64,000 nucleotides of DNA, taken from positions 1-64,000 of the forward strand of contig WGNB01000007.1 of NCBI GenBank assembly GCA_016124795.1, given 5' to 3'. The notes under the pieces were generated by a model. That model saw only the letters and a program-made list of their open reading frames with translations, was not told the origin of the DNA and searched no databases. Within the stretch, counting starts at the first letter, position 1, and each line of letters begins with the position of its first letter. The translations under genes were made by a program, and so were the position numbers. Shown in pieces: positions 1 through 7,245 of this stretch. This DNA comes from Rhodopseudomonas sp. (GTDB lineage Bacteria; Pseudomonadota; Alphaproteobacteria; Rhizobiales; Xanthobacteraceae).

Positions 1-341
1 GGCCGAAGCCGCCGGCGCGCGTCTCGTTCGGCGGCCGGGCCGCGCTGTCGATGGTGGTGATGTTTCCGCAGATCATCGGCGGCGCGATGATCGCCTTCAA
101 CCCGCACGACCTCTACGGCTTCTACGATCTGTGCGGCCGGATCTATCCCGGCCTCGGCGCGCTGTACGACCAGACGGTCGGCGGCCTGATCGTCTGGATT
201 CCACCGTCGATGATGAGCGTCGTCGGGCTGCTGTTCGTATTGAATGCGCTGCGGCGCGCCGACGACCAAAAAGCCAAGGAGCGAAGCGATGACGACACCG
301 ACACCCGGCCTTATCTCGATGCCAGCCAGTGGACCGGCTAA
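1..341 (+). CDS. Cytochrome c oxidase assembly protein, caa3_CtaG family (C-terminal end)
   Basis: Only the last ~112 residues are present; the frame is open to the window edge, so the start lies upstream. Visible are FPQIIGGAMIAF, a YDLCGR stretch, GGLIVWIPPSMMS and a final hydrophobic segment before a charged tail. This ending is typical of the caa3_CtaG family, polytopic membrane proteins tied to copper insertion into heme-copper oxidases. The stop lies inside the next gene, a PCu(A)C copper chaperone, so the two are probably translationally coupled. The family call is inferred from the C terminus alone. Confidence 0.8.
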   Translation, partial: PKPPARVSFGGRAALSMVVMFPQIIGGAMIAFNPHDLYGFYDLCGRIYPGLGALYDQTVGGLIVWIPPSMMSVVGLLFVLNALRRADDQKAKERSDDDTDTRPYLDASQWTG

Positions 342-774
342 AGCGCTCTTAATCGGGGCAGCGCTGGCCGCGGCCCTGCTGACGACTACTGCCCCCGCTG
401 CCGCCGCCGGCCTGTCGATCGAGAAGCCGTGGATCAGGCTGATCATCAAGGCGCGTCCGGCCGCCGGCTATTTCACCGTCAGGAACGACACCGACAAGGC
501 GGCCGAATTGACCGGCGCCGCCTCGCCGGCCTGCGGCATGGTGATGCTGCATCAAAGCGTCGAGGAAAACGGCGTCGGCAAGATGCTGCCAGTCAATAGT
601 GTCGCGGTGCCGGCGCATGGCGCGCTGACCTTCGCGCCCGGCGGCTATCACCTGATGTGCATGCAGCCGCAAGCCGCGATGGCGGTCGGCAAGAGCGTGC
701 CGCTGACGCTGAAATTCGCCGACGGTCAGAGCCTGACCGCGTCTTTCCCGGTCAAAGGCCCCGGCGGGAAGTAA
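289..774 (+). CDS. Periplasmic copper chaperone PCu(A)C
   Basis: A 161-residue exported protein that in this family binds Cu(I) and delivers it to the CuA site of cytochrome oxidase. A hydrophobic export segment covers residues ~18-40, ending in an Ala run. The metal motif is complete with the family spacing: His88, ten residues, Met99, twenty-one residues, then His121-x-Met123. ATG 289 is chosen because AAGGAG sits 7 bases upstream; the frame is open further up but without a better start. It overlaps the upstream ctaG-like gene and converges on an SCO gene, all in one copper-oxidase context. Confidence 0.9.
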   Translation: MTTPTPGLISMPASGPAKALLIGAALAAALLTTTAPAAAAGLSIEKPWIRLIIKARPAAGYFTVRNDTDKAAELTGAASPACGMVMLHQSVEENGVGKMLPVNSVAVPAHGALTFAPGGYHLMCMQPQAAMAVGKSVPLTLKFADGQSLTASFPVKGPGGK

Positions 775-782
775 GCCCAACC

Positions 783-885
783 CGTCATCCTGAGGCGCGA
801 GCGCGACAACGTCGCGTGCGCCTCGAAGGATGAACGGCCCCATCCTTCGAGGCTCGCCCTGCGGGCGAGCACCTCAGGATGACGG
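783..885. repeat. Intergenic palindromic repeat, CGTCATCCTGAGG family (copy 1)
   Basis: Begins CGTCATCCTGAGG and ends CCTCAGGATGACG, with inner CTCGAAGGATG / CATCCTTCGAGG arms around a short spacer, so two hairpins nest in one long palindrome. The same outer and inner arms recur at 8263-8371 and 9433-9547. It sits between the convergent PCu(A)C and SCO genes. Such palindromes are common between genes in Bradyrhizobium-type genomes; they may act as transcription barriers, but no U-run follows. Confidence 0.85.
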
Positions 886-893
886 CACTGATC

Positions 894-1577
894 TTAAAAC
901 CAGCTCAACATCCGGCGCCACCAGCTATCGCTGCCGGCGCCGGCGACGAGCGCCCGCATGTCGGCGGTGACGCCGTCGAGCTTGCCGTCGGGCGTGGTCA
1001 GTCCGGTGAACAGCAACTTGATGTCGCCGGCGCGATTGAAGGCATAAACCGCCGAGCCATGCGTCACCTCGTAAGGCTTGCCATTACCGCCCGGCGTCAC
1101 CGAATAGGCGACGCGATAGCGCTTGGCGAGCGCGGCCAGTTGATTGGCCGAGCCGCGCAGGCCGACGATCTGCGGCGCGAAAGCGCCGGTGAAATCCTTC
1201 AACGCCTGCAACGTGTCGCGATTGGGATCGACGGTGACGAACAGCACCCGCACATCGTCGGCCTTCGGCCCGAGCGACTTGAGCACCTGAGTGATATTCA
1301 TCAGGGTCGCCGGACACACATCGGGACAAAAGGTGTAGCCGAAATACAAGAGGACGATCTTGTCCTTGAAATCGGCGGCGGTCACCGTCTGGCCGTCCGA
1401 CGCGCGCGTCATGGTGAAGTCGAGCGGCGGCAGCGCGCCGGTCATGTCGGTGGAATTCCACGCTTTGGCCGGTCCGGACGCGATGCAAAACACCGCGATC
1501 AGCGCGGCGATCACGATAGCCGATAATGGGCTGCGCGGCCGTTGTGCAACATGACGTAATTGTAATGAATCTCGCAT
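894..1577 (-). CDS. SCO1/SenC family copper chaperone / thioredoxin-like protein
   Basis: A 227-residue membrane-anchored thioredoxin-fold protein of the SCO/SenC/PrrC family, which helps assemble the CuA centre of cytochrome oxidase. A signal-anchor spans residues ~18-38. The copper ligands are visible: Cys84-Pro-Asp-Val-Cys88 after YFGYTF, and His173 in VTHGSAVY. FVTVDPNRDT matches the family core. It converges on the PCu(A)C gene; PCu(A)C and SCO act together in CuA assembly in other bacteria, so the pairing is functionally sensible. Confidence 0.92.
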   Translation of the reverse strand: MRDSLQLRHVAQRPRSPLSAIVIAALIAVFCIASGPAKAWNSTDMTGALPPLDFTMTRASDGQTVTAADFKDKIVLLYFGYTFCPDVCPATLMNITQVLKSLGPKADDVRVLFVTVDPNRDTLQALKDFTGAFAPQIVGLRGSANQLAALAKRYRVAYSVTPGGNGKPYEVTHGSAVYAFNRAGDIKLLFTGLTTPDGKLDGVTADMRALVAGAGSDSWWRRMLSWF

Positions 1578-1660
1578 GGCGAAGCTTCAACCTATCGCGG
1601 GCCGCCCCCTGCGATGTCTTAGCGTAGCACTCTACAGTGGCTGGAGTGAGACTGTGAACG

Positions 1661-1690
1661 AAAAAAGGCCGTCCTTGAAGGACGGCCTTT
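1661..1690 (-). terminator. Rho-independent terminator after the 98-residue secreted protein gene
   Basis: Perfect inverted repeat with 13-base arms, AAAGGCCGTCCTT (1664-1676) and its complement (1678-1690), separated by one base. On the minus strand it is followed by six T. It lies just past the stop of the minus-strand gene at 1719-2015. Confidence 0.85.
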
Positions 1691-1718
1691 CCACAAGGGC
1701 AAGCGCAATCCGCTTCGG

Positions 1719-2015
1719 TTACGGACAGTTGGTCTTGCTCACGGTCTTCTCGCCGGTCAGGTCCTGCTTGTGAACCGTCTTGGTCGTGCAGTCGCCATAG
1801 GCGCCGGTGCCGGTCGTCTCGGTCGTGGTCTTCGATTCGGTGCCGAGGAAGCCGCCGCGCTCATGGGTCACGGTCGTGGTCTCCGGCGCCGGTGTGACCA
1901 CCACGGCATCGGGCGCACGTTCCTTGGTGATGACGGTGGTCTGCGCCTGGGCGGCAAGCGCGCCGAACGTGGTCGCCGACAGGACCAATGCAAAGGCTGT
2001 CAATTTCATCTTCAT
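1719..2015 (-). CDS. Small secreted protein of unknown function (paralogue of the 2157-2540 product)
   Basis: Not recognised as a named family. The 98-residue product has a clear signal peptide (positive start, hydrophobic core, cleavage near AQAQ at ~25), then TTVITKE and a Thr/Glu/Val-rich, low-complexity middle. The C terminus carries two Cys (DCTTKT and a final TNCP) that could form one disulfide. The neighbouring gene at 2157-2540 shares the AQAQTTVI start of the mature part and the DC-TKT...C ending, so the two look like a tandem duplication that has diverged. A strong terminator follows at 1661-1690. Confidence 0.75.
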   Translation of the reverse strand: MKMKLTAFALVLSATTFGALAAQAQTTVITKERAPDAVVVTPAPETTTVTHERGGFLGTESKTTTETTGTGAYGDCTTKTVHKQDLTGEKTVSKTNCP

Positions 2016-2156
2016 CGAAGTCGCCTCCGGTTGATTACGATCTGGAACTCACAGGCAGGAGCTCAAGCTTGGGCCAACAACGTCGAGCGCCGGTGAATGT
2101 TCCTGGGCCGCGCCGCGCGGTTAACGCCCATTGGCCGTGACAACGCTCGGCCGGAC

Positions 2157-2540
2157 TCAGTCGCACTTGCTCTTGGTCGAATTCACCGACCGGCTTTCCT
2201 TGCCGGTCTTGGTCACGCAATCGGCCTTGATGCTGCCGCTGGCCTGTCCCGTGGTTTCGGTCTGCGACTTGTCCTTCGCCTGCGCATCCTTGGTATGCGC
2301 GTCTTGCGCCTTGGATTGCGCCTTGGTTTGCGCCTCGGCATTCGCCTTCGGCTTTTCGCCGACACCCTTGATGTCGCGATTGACGTCGAGTACCACCGGG
2401 GCCTTGCCGTCGCGGTTGATGATGACGGTCGAATCGTCGTGGCCGGGAATGACCGTGGTCTGCGCCTGCGCCGCGATCGGCAGCGACAGCATGACCCATG
2501 CGCCGGCGCAGAACGCCGCGCGTAACATAGCCGTTTTCAT
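2157..2540 (-). CDS. Small secreted protein of unknown function (paralogue of the 1719-2015 product)
   Basis: A 127-residue predicted exported protein. The start at 2540 is chosen because a GAGAGGA ribosome site precedes it and the signal peptide begins there; the frame is open for 35 more codons without signal-like sequence. After the AQAQTTVIPGHDD junction comes a polar central run rich in Lys, Ala, Gln and Asp (roughly residues 60-95) that should be disordered or helical. The C terminus has DCVTKT and a last-but-one Cys, as in its downstream neighbour. Function unknown; expression in tandem with its paralogue is plausible. Confidence 0.72.
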   Translation of the reverse strand: MKTAMLRAAFCAGAWVMLSLPIAAQAQTTVIPGHDDSTVIINRDGKAPVVLDVNRDIKGVGEKPKANAEAQTKAQSKAQDAHTKDAQAKDKSQTETTGQASGSIKADCVTKTGKESRSVNSTKSKCD

Positions 2541-2647
2541 ATGCGTGTCCTCTCGCAAACGTGATTGAATGCTGCCGGTCAACGCCTTACGGTGCGCGCG
2601 AGTTCCTTCGAGGCAGAAGCCGAGGACAACAACCAAGGACCGCACAA

Positions 2648-3280
2648 GTGATCGATCTCTATACCTGGACCACGCCGAACGGCCGCAAGGCTTCCATCAT
2701 GCTGGAAGAAATCGGCCTGCCTTACACTGTCCACCCCATCGACATTTCAAAGGATGAACAATTCGCGCCGGCCTTTCTCAAGATCGCGCCGAACAATCGC
2801 ATTCCGGCCATCGTCGATAACGATAACGGCATGGCGCTGATGGAGTCGGGCGCGATCCTGATCTATCTCGCCGACAAGACCGGCAAGCTTTTGGCCAAGT
2901 CCGGCGAAGACCGCTACAAGGCGATCGAATGGACCATGTGGCAGATGGGCGGCCTCGGCCCGATGCTCGGTCAGGTGCATCACTTCGTGAAATATAATCC
3001 CGGCAAGTCGGCCTATGCCGAGGAACGCTTCTCCAAGGAAGCGCTGCGGCTTTACAAAGTGCTCAACACCCAGCTCGAAGGCAAGGACTTCATCTGCGGC
3101 GATTATTCGATCGCCGACATTGCCTGCTGGCCCTGGGTGTCGCGCTTCGAATGGCAGGCGGTCGACCTGAACCAGTTCCCCAACGTCAAGCGCTGGTACA
3201 CCACCATCGCCGCCCGCCCGGCGGTGCAGAAGGGCTACAAGGTGCCGAAGGACATGGGGCCGATCCCGATGCCGGCCTGA
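2648..3280 (+). CDS. Glutathione S-transferase family protein
   Basis: A 210-residue cytosolic GST-like protein expected to conjugate or reduce substrates with glutathione. The N-terminal thioredoxin-like half shows IDLYTWTTPNGRK, then NNRIPAIVD (the cis-Pro that contacts glutathione) and MESGAILIYLADK. The all-helical half contains YSIADIACWPW, the usual N-capping and hydrophobic staple region. GTG at 2648 is the start because AAGGA lies 7 bases upstream and the family N terminus begins exactly there. It resembles YghU/Ure2-like bacterial GSTs; the true substrate cannot be read from sequence. Confidence 0.9.
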   Translation: MIDLYTWTTPNGRKASIMLEEIGLPYTVHPIDISKDEQFAPAFLKIAPNNRIPAIVDNDNGMALMESGAILIYLADKTGKLLAKSGEDRYKAIEWTMWQMGGLGPMLGQVHHFVKYNPGKSAYAEERFSKEALRLYKVLNTQLEGKDFICGDYSIADIACWPWVSRFEWQAVDLNQFPNVKRWYTTIAARPAVQKGYKVPKDMGPIPMPA

Positions 3281-3304
3281 CACGACCGGCCACGCTGGAT
3301 CGAC

Positions 3305-3334
3305 AAAAAAGCCCCGGCTCACGCCGGGGCTTTT
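3305..3334. terminator. Bidirectional terminator between the GST gene and a convergent secreted-protein gene
   Basis: GCCCCGGC, loop TCAC, GCCGGGGC, followed by TTTT on the plus strand and by TTTTTT on the minus strand. It can end both the GST transcript and the minus-strand gene that stops at 3392. Confidence 0.85.
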
Positions 3335-3391
3335 CACTTTTATAAAGACCGCCGAGGACAGGAGCTTCGCGGACTTTGCGTTACGCCGGAC

Positions 3392-3688
3392 TTATTCGCA
3401 GAACCAGACCGGGCCGACCATGATGCAACCGCGACGATTCCAGTCGCGCGGACGCCGATCATAACGATGCCAGCCGTGCGGCGCCGACTTATAACGGTGA
3501 CCCGGCACGTAACGCGGCCGATGACGGCGATCGTCGTAGTGATCGTTGCGATGCGAATATTGCACCTGGAGCAATGACGGCTGCGCCGCCTGGATCGCGA
3601 CCGGTGCGACCGGCGCGGCCGAGGCCGGCGCGGCGGCCAAGGCAAAGCCGGACATCGACAAGGCGGCTGCGAGGTAAATCGCTTTCAT
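3392..3688 (-). CDS. Small secreted Arg/His/Tyr-rich protein of unknown function
   Basis: A 98-residue predicted exported protein. ATG at 3688 is preferred over an upstream in-frame start because AGGAAA precedes it and the signal peptide (KAIYLAAALSMSGFALAAAPASA) begins there. The mature part is rich in Arg, His, Asp and Tyr (HRNDHYDDRRHRPRY and similar) and ends in NRRGCIMVGPVWFCE with two Cys. Small basic secreted proteins of this kind are common in Bradyrhizobium-type genomes and mostly uncharacterised. The Arg/His density could suit binding of metals or polyanions; that is a guess. Confidence 0.72.
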   Translation of the reverse strand: MKAIYLAAALSMSGFALAAAPASAAPVAPVAIQAAQPSLLQVQYSHRNDHYDDRRHRPRYVPGHRYKSAPHGWHRYDRRPRDWNRRGCIMVGPVWFCE

Positions 3689-4300
3689 GAAGTTTTCCTT
3701 TTTGTGCAGTGATCGTTGTAATGGAAATCGCGCCATCCGCTTCCGATCGCGGACATGGCCCGGCCAAAGTGAAGAAAGCGCCGATCAACGAACCAGGTCG
3801 AGAATGGTTCCAGCGCTTTCGATCATGAAGGCCATGACGACCTCTCATTGATCAAACGCGCGACGACATAAAAACCTGCGGTCGATCCATGAAGCGACAG
3901 CATTCACAACCAACGACAAGCGGCGCGCTCGACCGCAACGATATCGCCCTTGCAACACTCAACTTGCAACACTCAACTTGCAAAACTCGAAATGAACCCG
4001 CCAACGGTCATTGATGGTGATGATCGGTTGCGCTCGCCTTCAAGCCTGTGCGACCCGACGCTGTTGCGGCGACGCAATTCGGCAAGCGATTGAGTCGCGT
4101 TCGGCGCCGGCGACAGGTCGCCCGCCACACGGCGCGGCAGACGGCCCACGCAGCCCAAACCGCCGGTCGTCCGTCGATACCGGCGCGCGCCGCCGTTTGG
4201 CGGTCCTCGTCCAAAATGCTACCGAGACGCCCGATACCGAACCGATTCCGCAATGATTCCGCGTCAATTTTCCGCCCGATTGGGCTAGCATTGGGACATC
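3689..4300. other. 612-base intergenic region with no supported gene
   Basis: Open frames here lack ribosome sites and protein-like composition. The only clear structure is a short tandem repeat at 3949-3990, listed separately. Promoters for the minus-strand secreted protein and the plus-strand ThiE-like gene must lie here, but no convincing -35/-10 pair was identified. Confidence 0.6.
3949..3990. repeat. Tandem repeat, 14-base unit x 3
   Basis: Units CTTGCAACACTCAA at 3949-3962 and 3963-3976 are identical; the third, 3977-3990, differs at two positions. The repeat lies in a gene-free stretch. Fourteen bases is not a multiple of the helical turn, so stacked operator sites are less likely than replication slippage. 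Confidence 0.85.
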
Positions 4301-4981
4301 ATGGCCACCCGACCGAAAAATCCCGAGCCACGCCCGCAACCGCGGCTCTATCTCATGACGCCACCGGTCGATGACGCCGCGGTTTTCGTCGCGCCGCTCG
4401 CCAAGGCGCTGGCCGCCGGCGATGTCGCCGCCGTGCTGCTGCAACTGGCGGATGCCGACGAGCGCAGCCAGATCAATCGGATCAAGGCGCTGATCGCGCC
4501 GGTCCAGGCAGCCGGCGCAGCGCTGCTGATCGACGGCAGCGCCGAGCGCGACCGGCTGGTGGCGCGCGGCGGCGCCGACGGCGCGCACATGCTCGGCATC
4601 GACGATTTCAACGCCGCGCTCGGCCACCTCAAGCCGGACTGGATCGTCGGCTGCGGCGGATTGTCCACACGCCACGACGCGATGGCGGCGGCCGAGGCCG
4701 GCGCCGACTATGTCATGTTCGGCGAACCGGACGCGCACGGTGAACGTCCCGGCCTCGACGCCGTGCTCGAACGGGTCGCGTGGTGGGCCGAGGTATTCGA
4801 AACGCCTTGCGTCGCCTATGCCGCCGCGCGCGACGAGATCGCGCCGCTGGTCGCGGCCGGCGCCGACTTCATCGCCATCGGCGGCAAGGCCGACGACTGG
4901 GTCTGGGCCGCGCCCGACCGCATTGGCGACACCGTCGCAAGCTGCATGCCGCACCTCGCCTTGCCGGTTGTCGTGCCATGA
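4301..4981 (+). CDS. Thiamine phosphate synthase-like protein (ThiE superfamily)
   Basis: A 226-residue TIM-barrel protein of the ThiE/TenI superfamily. ThiE joins the hydroxymethylpyrimidine and thiazole phosphates to give thiamine phosphate. Recognisable segments are PRLYLMTPP at the first strand, ALLIDGSAERDRLVARGGADGAHM and AEAGADYVMFGE, which follow the ThiE pattern of phosphate and substrate loops, though the canonical residues are loosely kept. It could be a catalytically altered family member. Its stop overlaps the next gene's start by an ATGA, indicating coupling to a Sel1-repeat protein rather than to other thi genes. Confidence 0.72.
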   Translation: MATRPKNPEPRPQPRLYLMTPPVDDAAVFVAPLAKALAAGDVAAVLLQLADADERSQINRIKALIAPVQAAGAALLIDGSAERDRLVARGGADGAHMLGIDDFNAALGHLKPDWIVGCGGLSTRHDAMAAAEAGADYVMFGEPDAHGERPGLDAVLERVAWWAEVFETPCVAYAAARDEIAPLVAAGADFIAIGGKADDWVWAAPDRIGDTVASCMPHLALPVVVP

Positions 4982-5931
4982 CGATGGCGGCGCGCAACAA
5001 CCCGCTTGCGCGTTGGTCGCTTGGCTGTTGCATGCCGGCGATGGCGTTGCTGTTGCTGGCCGTGCCGGCGCAAGCCGCGCCGCCCGTCGACCTCGCGTTC
5101 GGCGCCTATCAGCGCGGCTTCTATCTGACCGCGCTCAATGAAGCGACCAAGCAGGCGCAGAAGAACGATCCGGCGGCGATGACCTTGCTCGGCGAGCTTT
5201 ACGCCGACGGTCTCGGCGTCGGCCGCGACGACGCCAAGGCGGCGCAGTGGTATAAGTTGGCCGCCGGCCATAACGACCGCGACGCGATCTTCGCGCTGGC
5301 GATGTTTCAATTCGAGGGCCGCGCCGGGCCGCGCAACCCCGCCGAGGGCGCCCGGCTTCTGGCCGAAGCCGCCAAGCTCGGCCACCCGGCCGCCAGCTAC
5401 GACCTCGGCCTGCTGTATTTGCAGGGTCAGCAGTTCAAGCAGGATTTCAGGCACGCCGCCGCGCTGTTCGCCAGCGCCGCCACGGCCGGCAATCCGGAGG
5501 CGCAATACGCGCTGGCGACGATGTATAAAGAAGGCCGCGGCGTGCCCAAGGATCTCGGCAAGGCGACCCAGCTGATGTCGGAGGCCTCGATCGCCGGCAA
5601 TATCGACGCCATGGTCGAATACGCCATCGCCGAGTTCAACGGCGACGGGACCAACAAGGACGAAAGCGCCGCCGCGCAGCTGTTTCTGGCCGCCGCCCGG
5701 CGCGGCAGCCCGATCGCGCAGAACCGGCTGGCGCGCATCCTGATGGCCGGGCGCGGCCTGCCGGCCGACCCGGTCCAGGCGCTGCGCTGGCATATCGTCG
5801 CCAAAAAGGCCGGCGCCGGCGACGCCGTGCTCGATGCCTTTGCCGCCAAACAGCCCCAGTCGGTCCGCGACGACGCCGAAAAGGCCGCCAAGAAGTGGAT
5901 GTCGACCGTCGTCGCCTTGGTGCCCAATTAA
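4978..5931 (+). CDS. Sel1-like repeat (tetratricopeptide-type) secreted protein
   Basis: A 317-residue protein with a signal peptide (hydrophobic stretch ending PAQAA at ~33) and about six Sel1-like repeats of ~36 residues. Each shows A...LG.LY..G.GV..D..KA..WY..AA with variants such as TLLGELYADGLGV and YALATMYKEGRGV. Sel1 repeats build alpha solenoids that mediate protein contacts, here probably in the periplasm. The start overlaps the ThiE-like stop (ATGA). In related rhizobia this gene is usually found between the ThiE-like and inositol monophosphatase genes; the shared role is not known. Confidence 0.85.
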   Translation: MTMAARNNPLARWSLGCCMPAMALLLLAVPAQAAPPVDLAFGAYQRGFYLTALNEATKQAQKNDPAAMTLLGELYADGLGVGRDDAKAAQWYKLAAGHNDRDAIFALAMFQFEGRAGPRNPAEGARLLAEAAKLGHPAASYDLGLLYLQGQQFKQDFRHAAALFASAATAGNPEAQYALATMYKEGRGVPKDLGKATQLMSEASIAGNIDAMVEYAIAEFNGDGTNKDESAAAQLFLAAARRGSPIAQNRLARILMAGRGLPADPVQALRWHIVAKKAGAGDAVLDAFAAKQPQSVRDDAEKAAKKWMSTVVALVPN

Positions 5932-5983
5932 CGGCTTTGGCAAACCGCCCGCCCCGCCACCTTGACGCCAAGGCGGAGGGCGG

Positions 5984-6085
5984 GCAGACCCCCCGTCTGC
6001 CTGTCATGCCCGCGCCGCCGGGCATCCAGGAATTACCGTTAAGGCGATGATCCGCGGCGCCGGGATGACCGGATCGCCGGCTCCC
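5984..6085. repeat. Intergenic hairpin cluster between the Sel1 and inositol monophosphatase genes
   Basis: GCAGAC/GTCTGC (5984-6000) is followed by ATGCCCG...CGGGCAT (about 6007-6026) and a GGATGACCGGATCGCCGG stretch. TCATGCCCG...CGGGCAT resembles another palindrome family of alphaproteobacterial genomes. No U-run follows, so a terminator role is uncertain. Confidence 0.5.
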
Positions 6086-6117
6086 CGCGGATGACGACGT
6101 CAGAGAGAACTTGGCCC

Positions 6118-6915
6118 ATGCACCACTCCGCTTTGCTCAATGTCATGATTGGCGCCGCGCGCAAGGCCGCGCGCACGCTCAAGCGCGATTTCGGCGAGGT
6201 CGAGAACCTGCAAGTCTCCCTGAAAGGTCCGGGCGATTTCGTCTCCGCCGCCGACCGCCGCGCCGAGGAAACGCTCTACGCCGAACTGATCAAGGCGCGG
6301 CCGGGTTACGGCTTTCTCGGCGAGGAAGGCGGCATGCGGGAAGGCGCCGACAAGTCGCACCGCTGGATCGTCGACCCGCTCGACGGCACCACCAATTTCC
6401 TGCACGGCATTCCGCATTTCGCGATTTCCGTGGCGCTCGAACGCGAAGGCGTCATCGTCGCCGGGCTGGTCTACAACCCGATCGCCGAAGAGATGTTCAT
6501 TGCCGAGAAGGGCAAGGGCGCCTTCATGAACGAACATCGCATTCGCGTCGCCGGCCGCAAGCATCTCGCCGACACCGTGATCGCCTGCAGCCTGCCGCAT
6601 CCCAACCGCGGCGGGATCGCGCGCGACCGCAAGGAGACCGCGCTGATGCAGGATCAGGTCGCGGCATTGCGCCGTCTTGGCTCGGCCGCGCTCGATCTGG
6701 CCTGGGTCGCGGCCGGCCGGCTCGACGGCTATTGGGAGCACAACATCAAGCCCTGGGACATTGCGGCCGGGCTGATCCTGGTGCGCGAGGCCGGCGGCTA
6801 TATCGCCGACGGCAAGGGCGGCGACGACATGTTCGGTACGAACAGCGTGGTGGCCGGCAACGAGACCATGCAGAAGGAACTTCTGCGGGTGCTGCGGGCC
6901 GCCGAGAAGCTGTAG
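6118..6915 (+). CDS. suhB: Inositol-1-monophosphatase family protein
   Basis: A 265-residue Mg2+-dependent, Li+-sensitive phosphatase fold acting on inositol monophosphate or related sugar phosphates in the cytosol. Metal and substrate motifs are intact: FLGEEGG (Glu69/70), WIVDPLDGTTNF (Asp86, Asp89) and KPWDIAAG (Asp214). Family members average ~265 residues, which supports ATG 6118 over an in-frame ATG 27 bases upstream. In Escherichia coli the orthologue SuhB also acts in rRNA antitermination; whether this copy does is unknown. It precedes the ExbB-like/OmpA-like pair. Confidence 0.9.
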   Translation: MHHSALLNVMIGAARKAARTLKRDFGEVENLQVSLKGPGDFVSAADRRAEETLYAELIKARPGYGFLGEEGGMREGADKSHRWIVDPLDGTTNFLHGIPHFAISVALEREGVIVAGLVYNPIAEEMFIAEKGKGAFMNEHRIRVAGRKHLADTVIACSLPHPNRGGIARDRKETALMQDQVAALRRLGSAALDLAWVAAGRLDGYWEHNIKPWDIAAGLILVREAGGYIADGKGGDDMFGTNSVVAGNETMQKELLRVLRAAEKL

Positions 6916-7158
6916 CGGCGCCACCGTCGCCGCGAGCGCTTGCGGTCGCGACCGGCCGACAAGACAAACCACCGACCTGACGCACCCGCGACGCCGCGCG
7001 CGGCCGCCTCCGAACCACGGATTGGCCATTCAGCCGCGCGACAACCACCGCAATTTCAACTCAATCCACCGTTTATTCTGGCGTCACGGCCGGTCATTTT
7101 TCCTTGTCGTCACTCTGTGCCATATTGCATGGCATAATAAGTGTGGCAGATTTCGCAG

Positions 7159-7195
7159 GGTCATTTCCTGCGTGATAAGGTCATTTCCAGCGTGA
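7159..7195. promoter_or_regulatory. Direct repeat upstream of the ExbB-like gene (candidate operator)
   Basis: GGTCATTTCCTGCGTGA (7159-7175) is repeated at 7179-7195 with one change, a 20-base period close to two helical turns. It lies 50-87 bases before the ExbB-like start, as expected for an activator or repressor that binds one face of the DNA. No regulator can be named. Confidence 0.45.
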
Positions 7196-7245
7196 ATTGG
7201 CCGGAGGTTCCTGACTTCTCCCGACCGGAAGACATAAAAACGCCC

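Noticed and set aside
3949-3990. CRISPR array
   Set aside because: The 14-base units are directly adjacent with no spacers and no cas genes are present.
4301-4981. Thiamine (TPP) riboswitch upstream of the ThiE-like gene
   Set aside because: No conserved THI-box sequence (CTGAGA...ACCTGA pattern) was found in 3689-4300, and no other thiamine genes are nearby.
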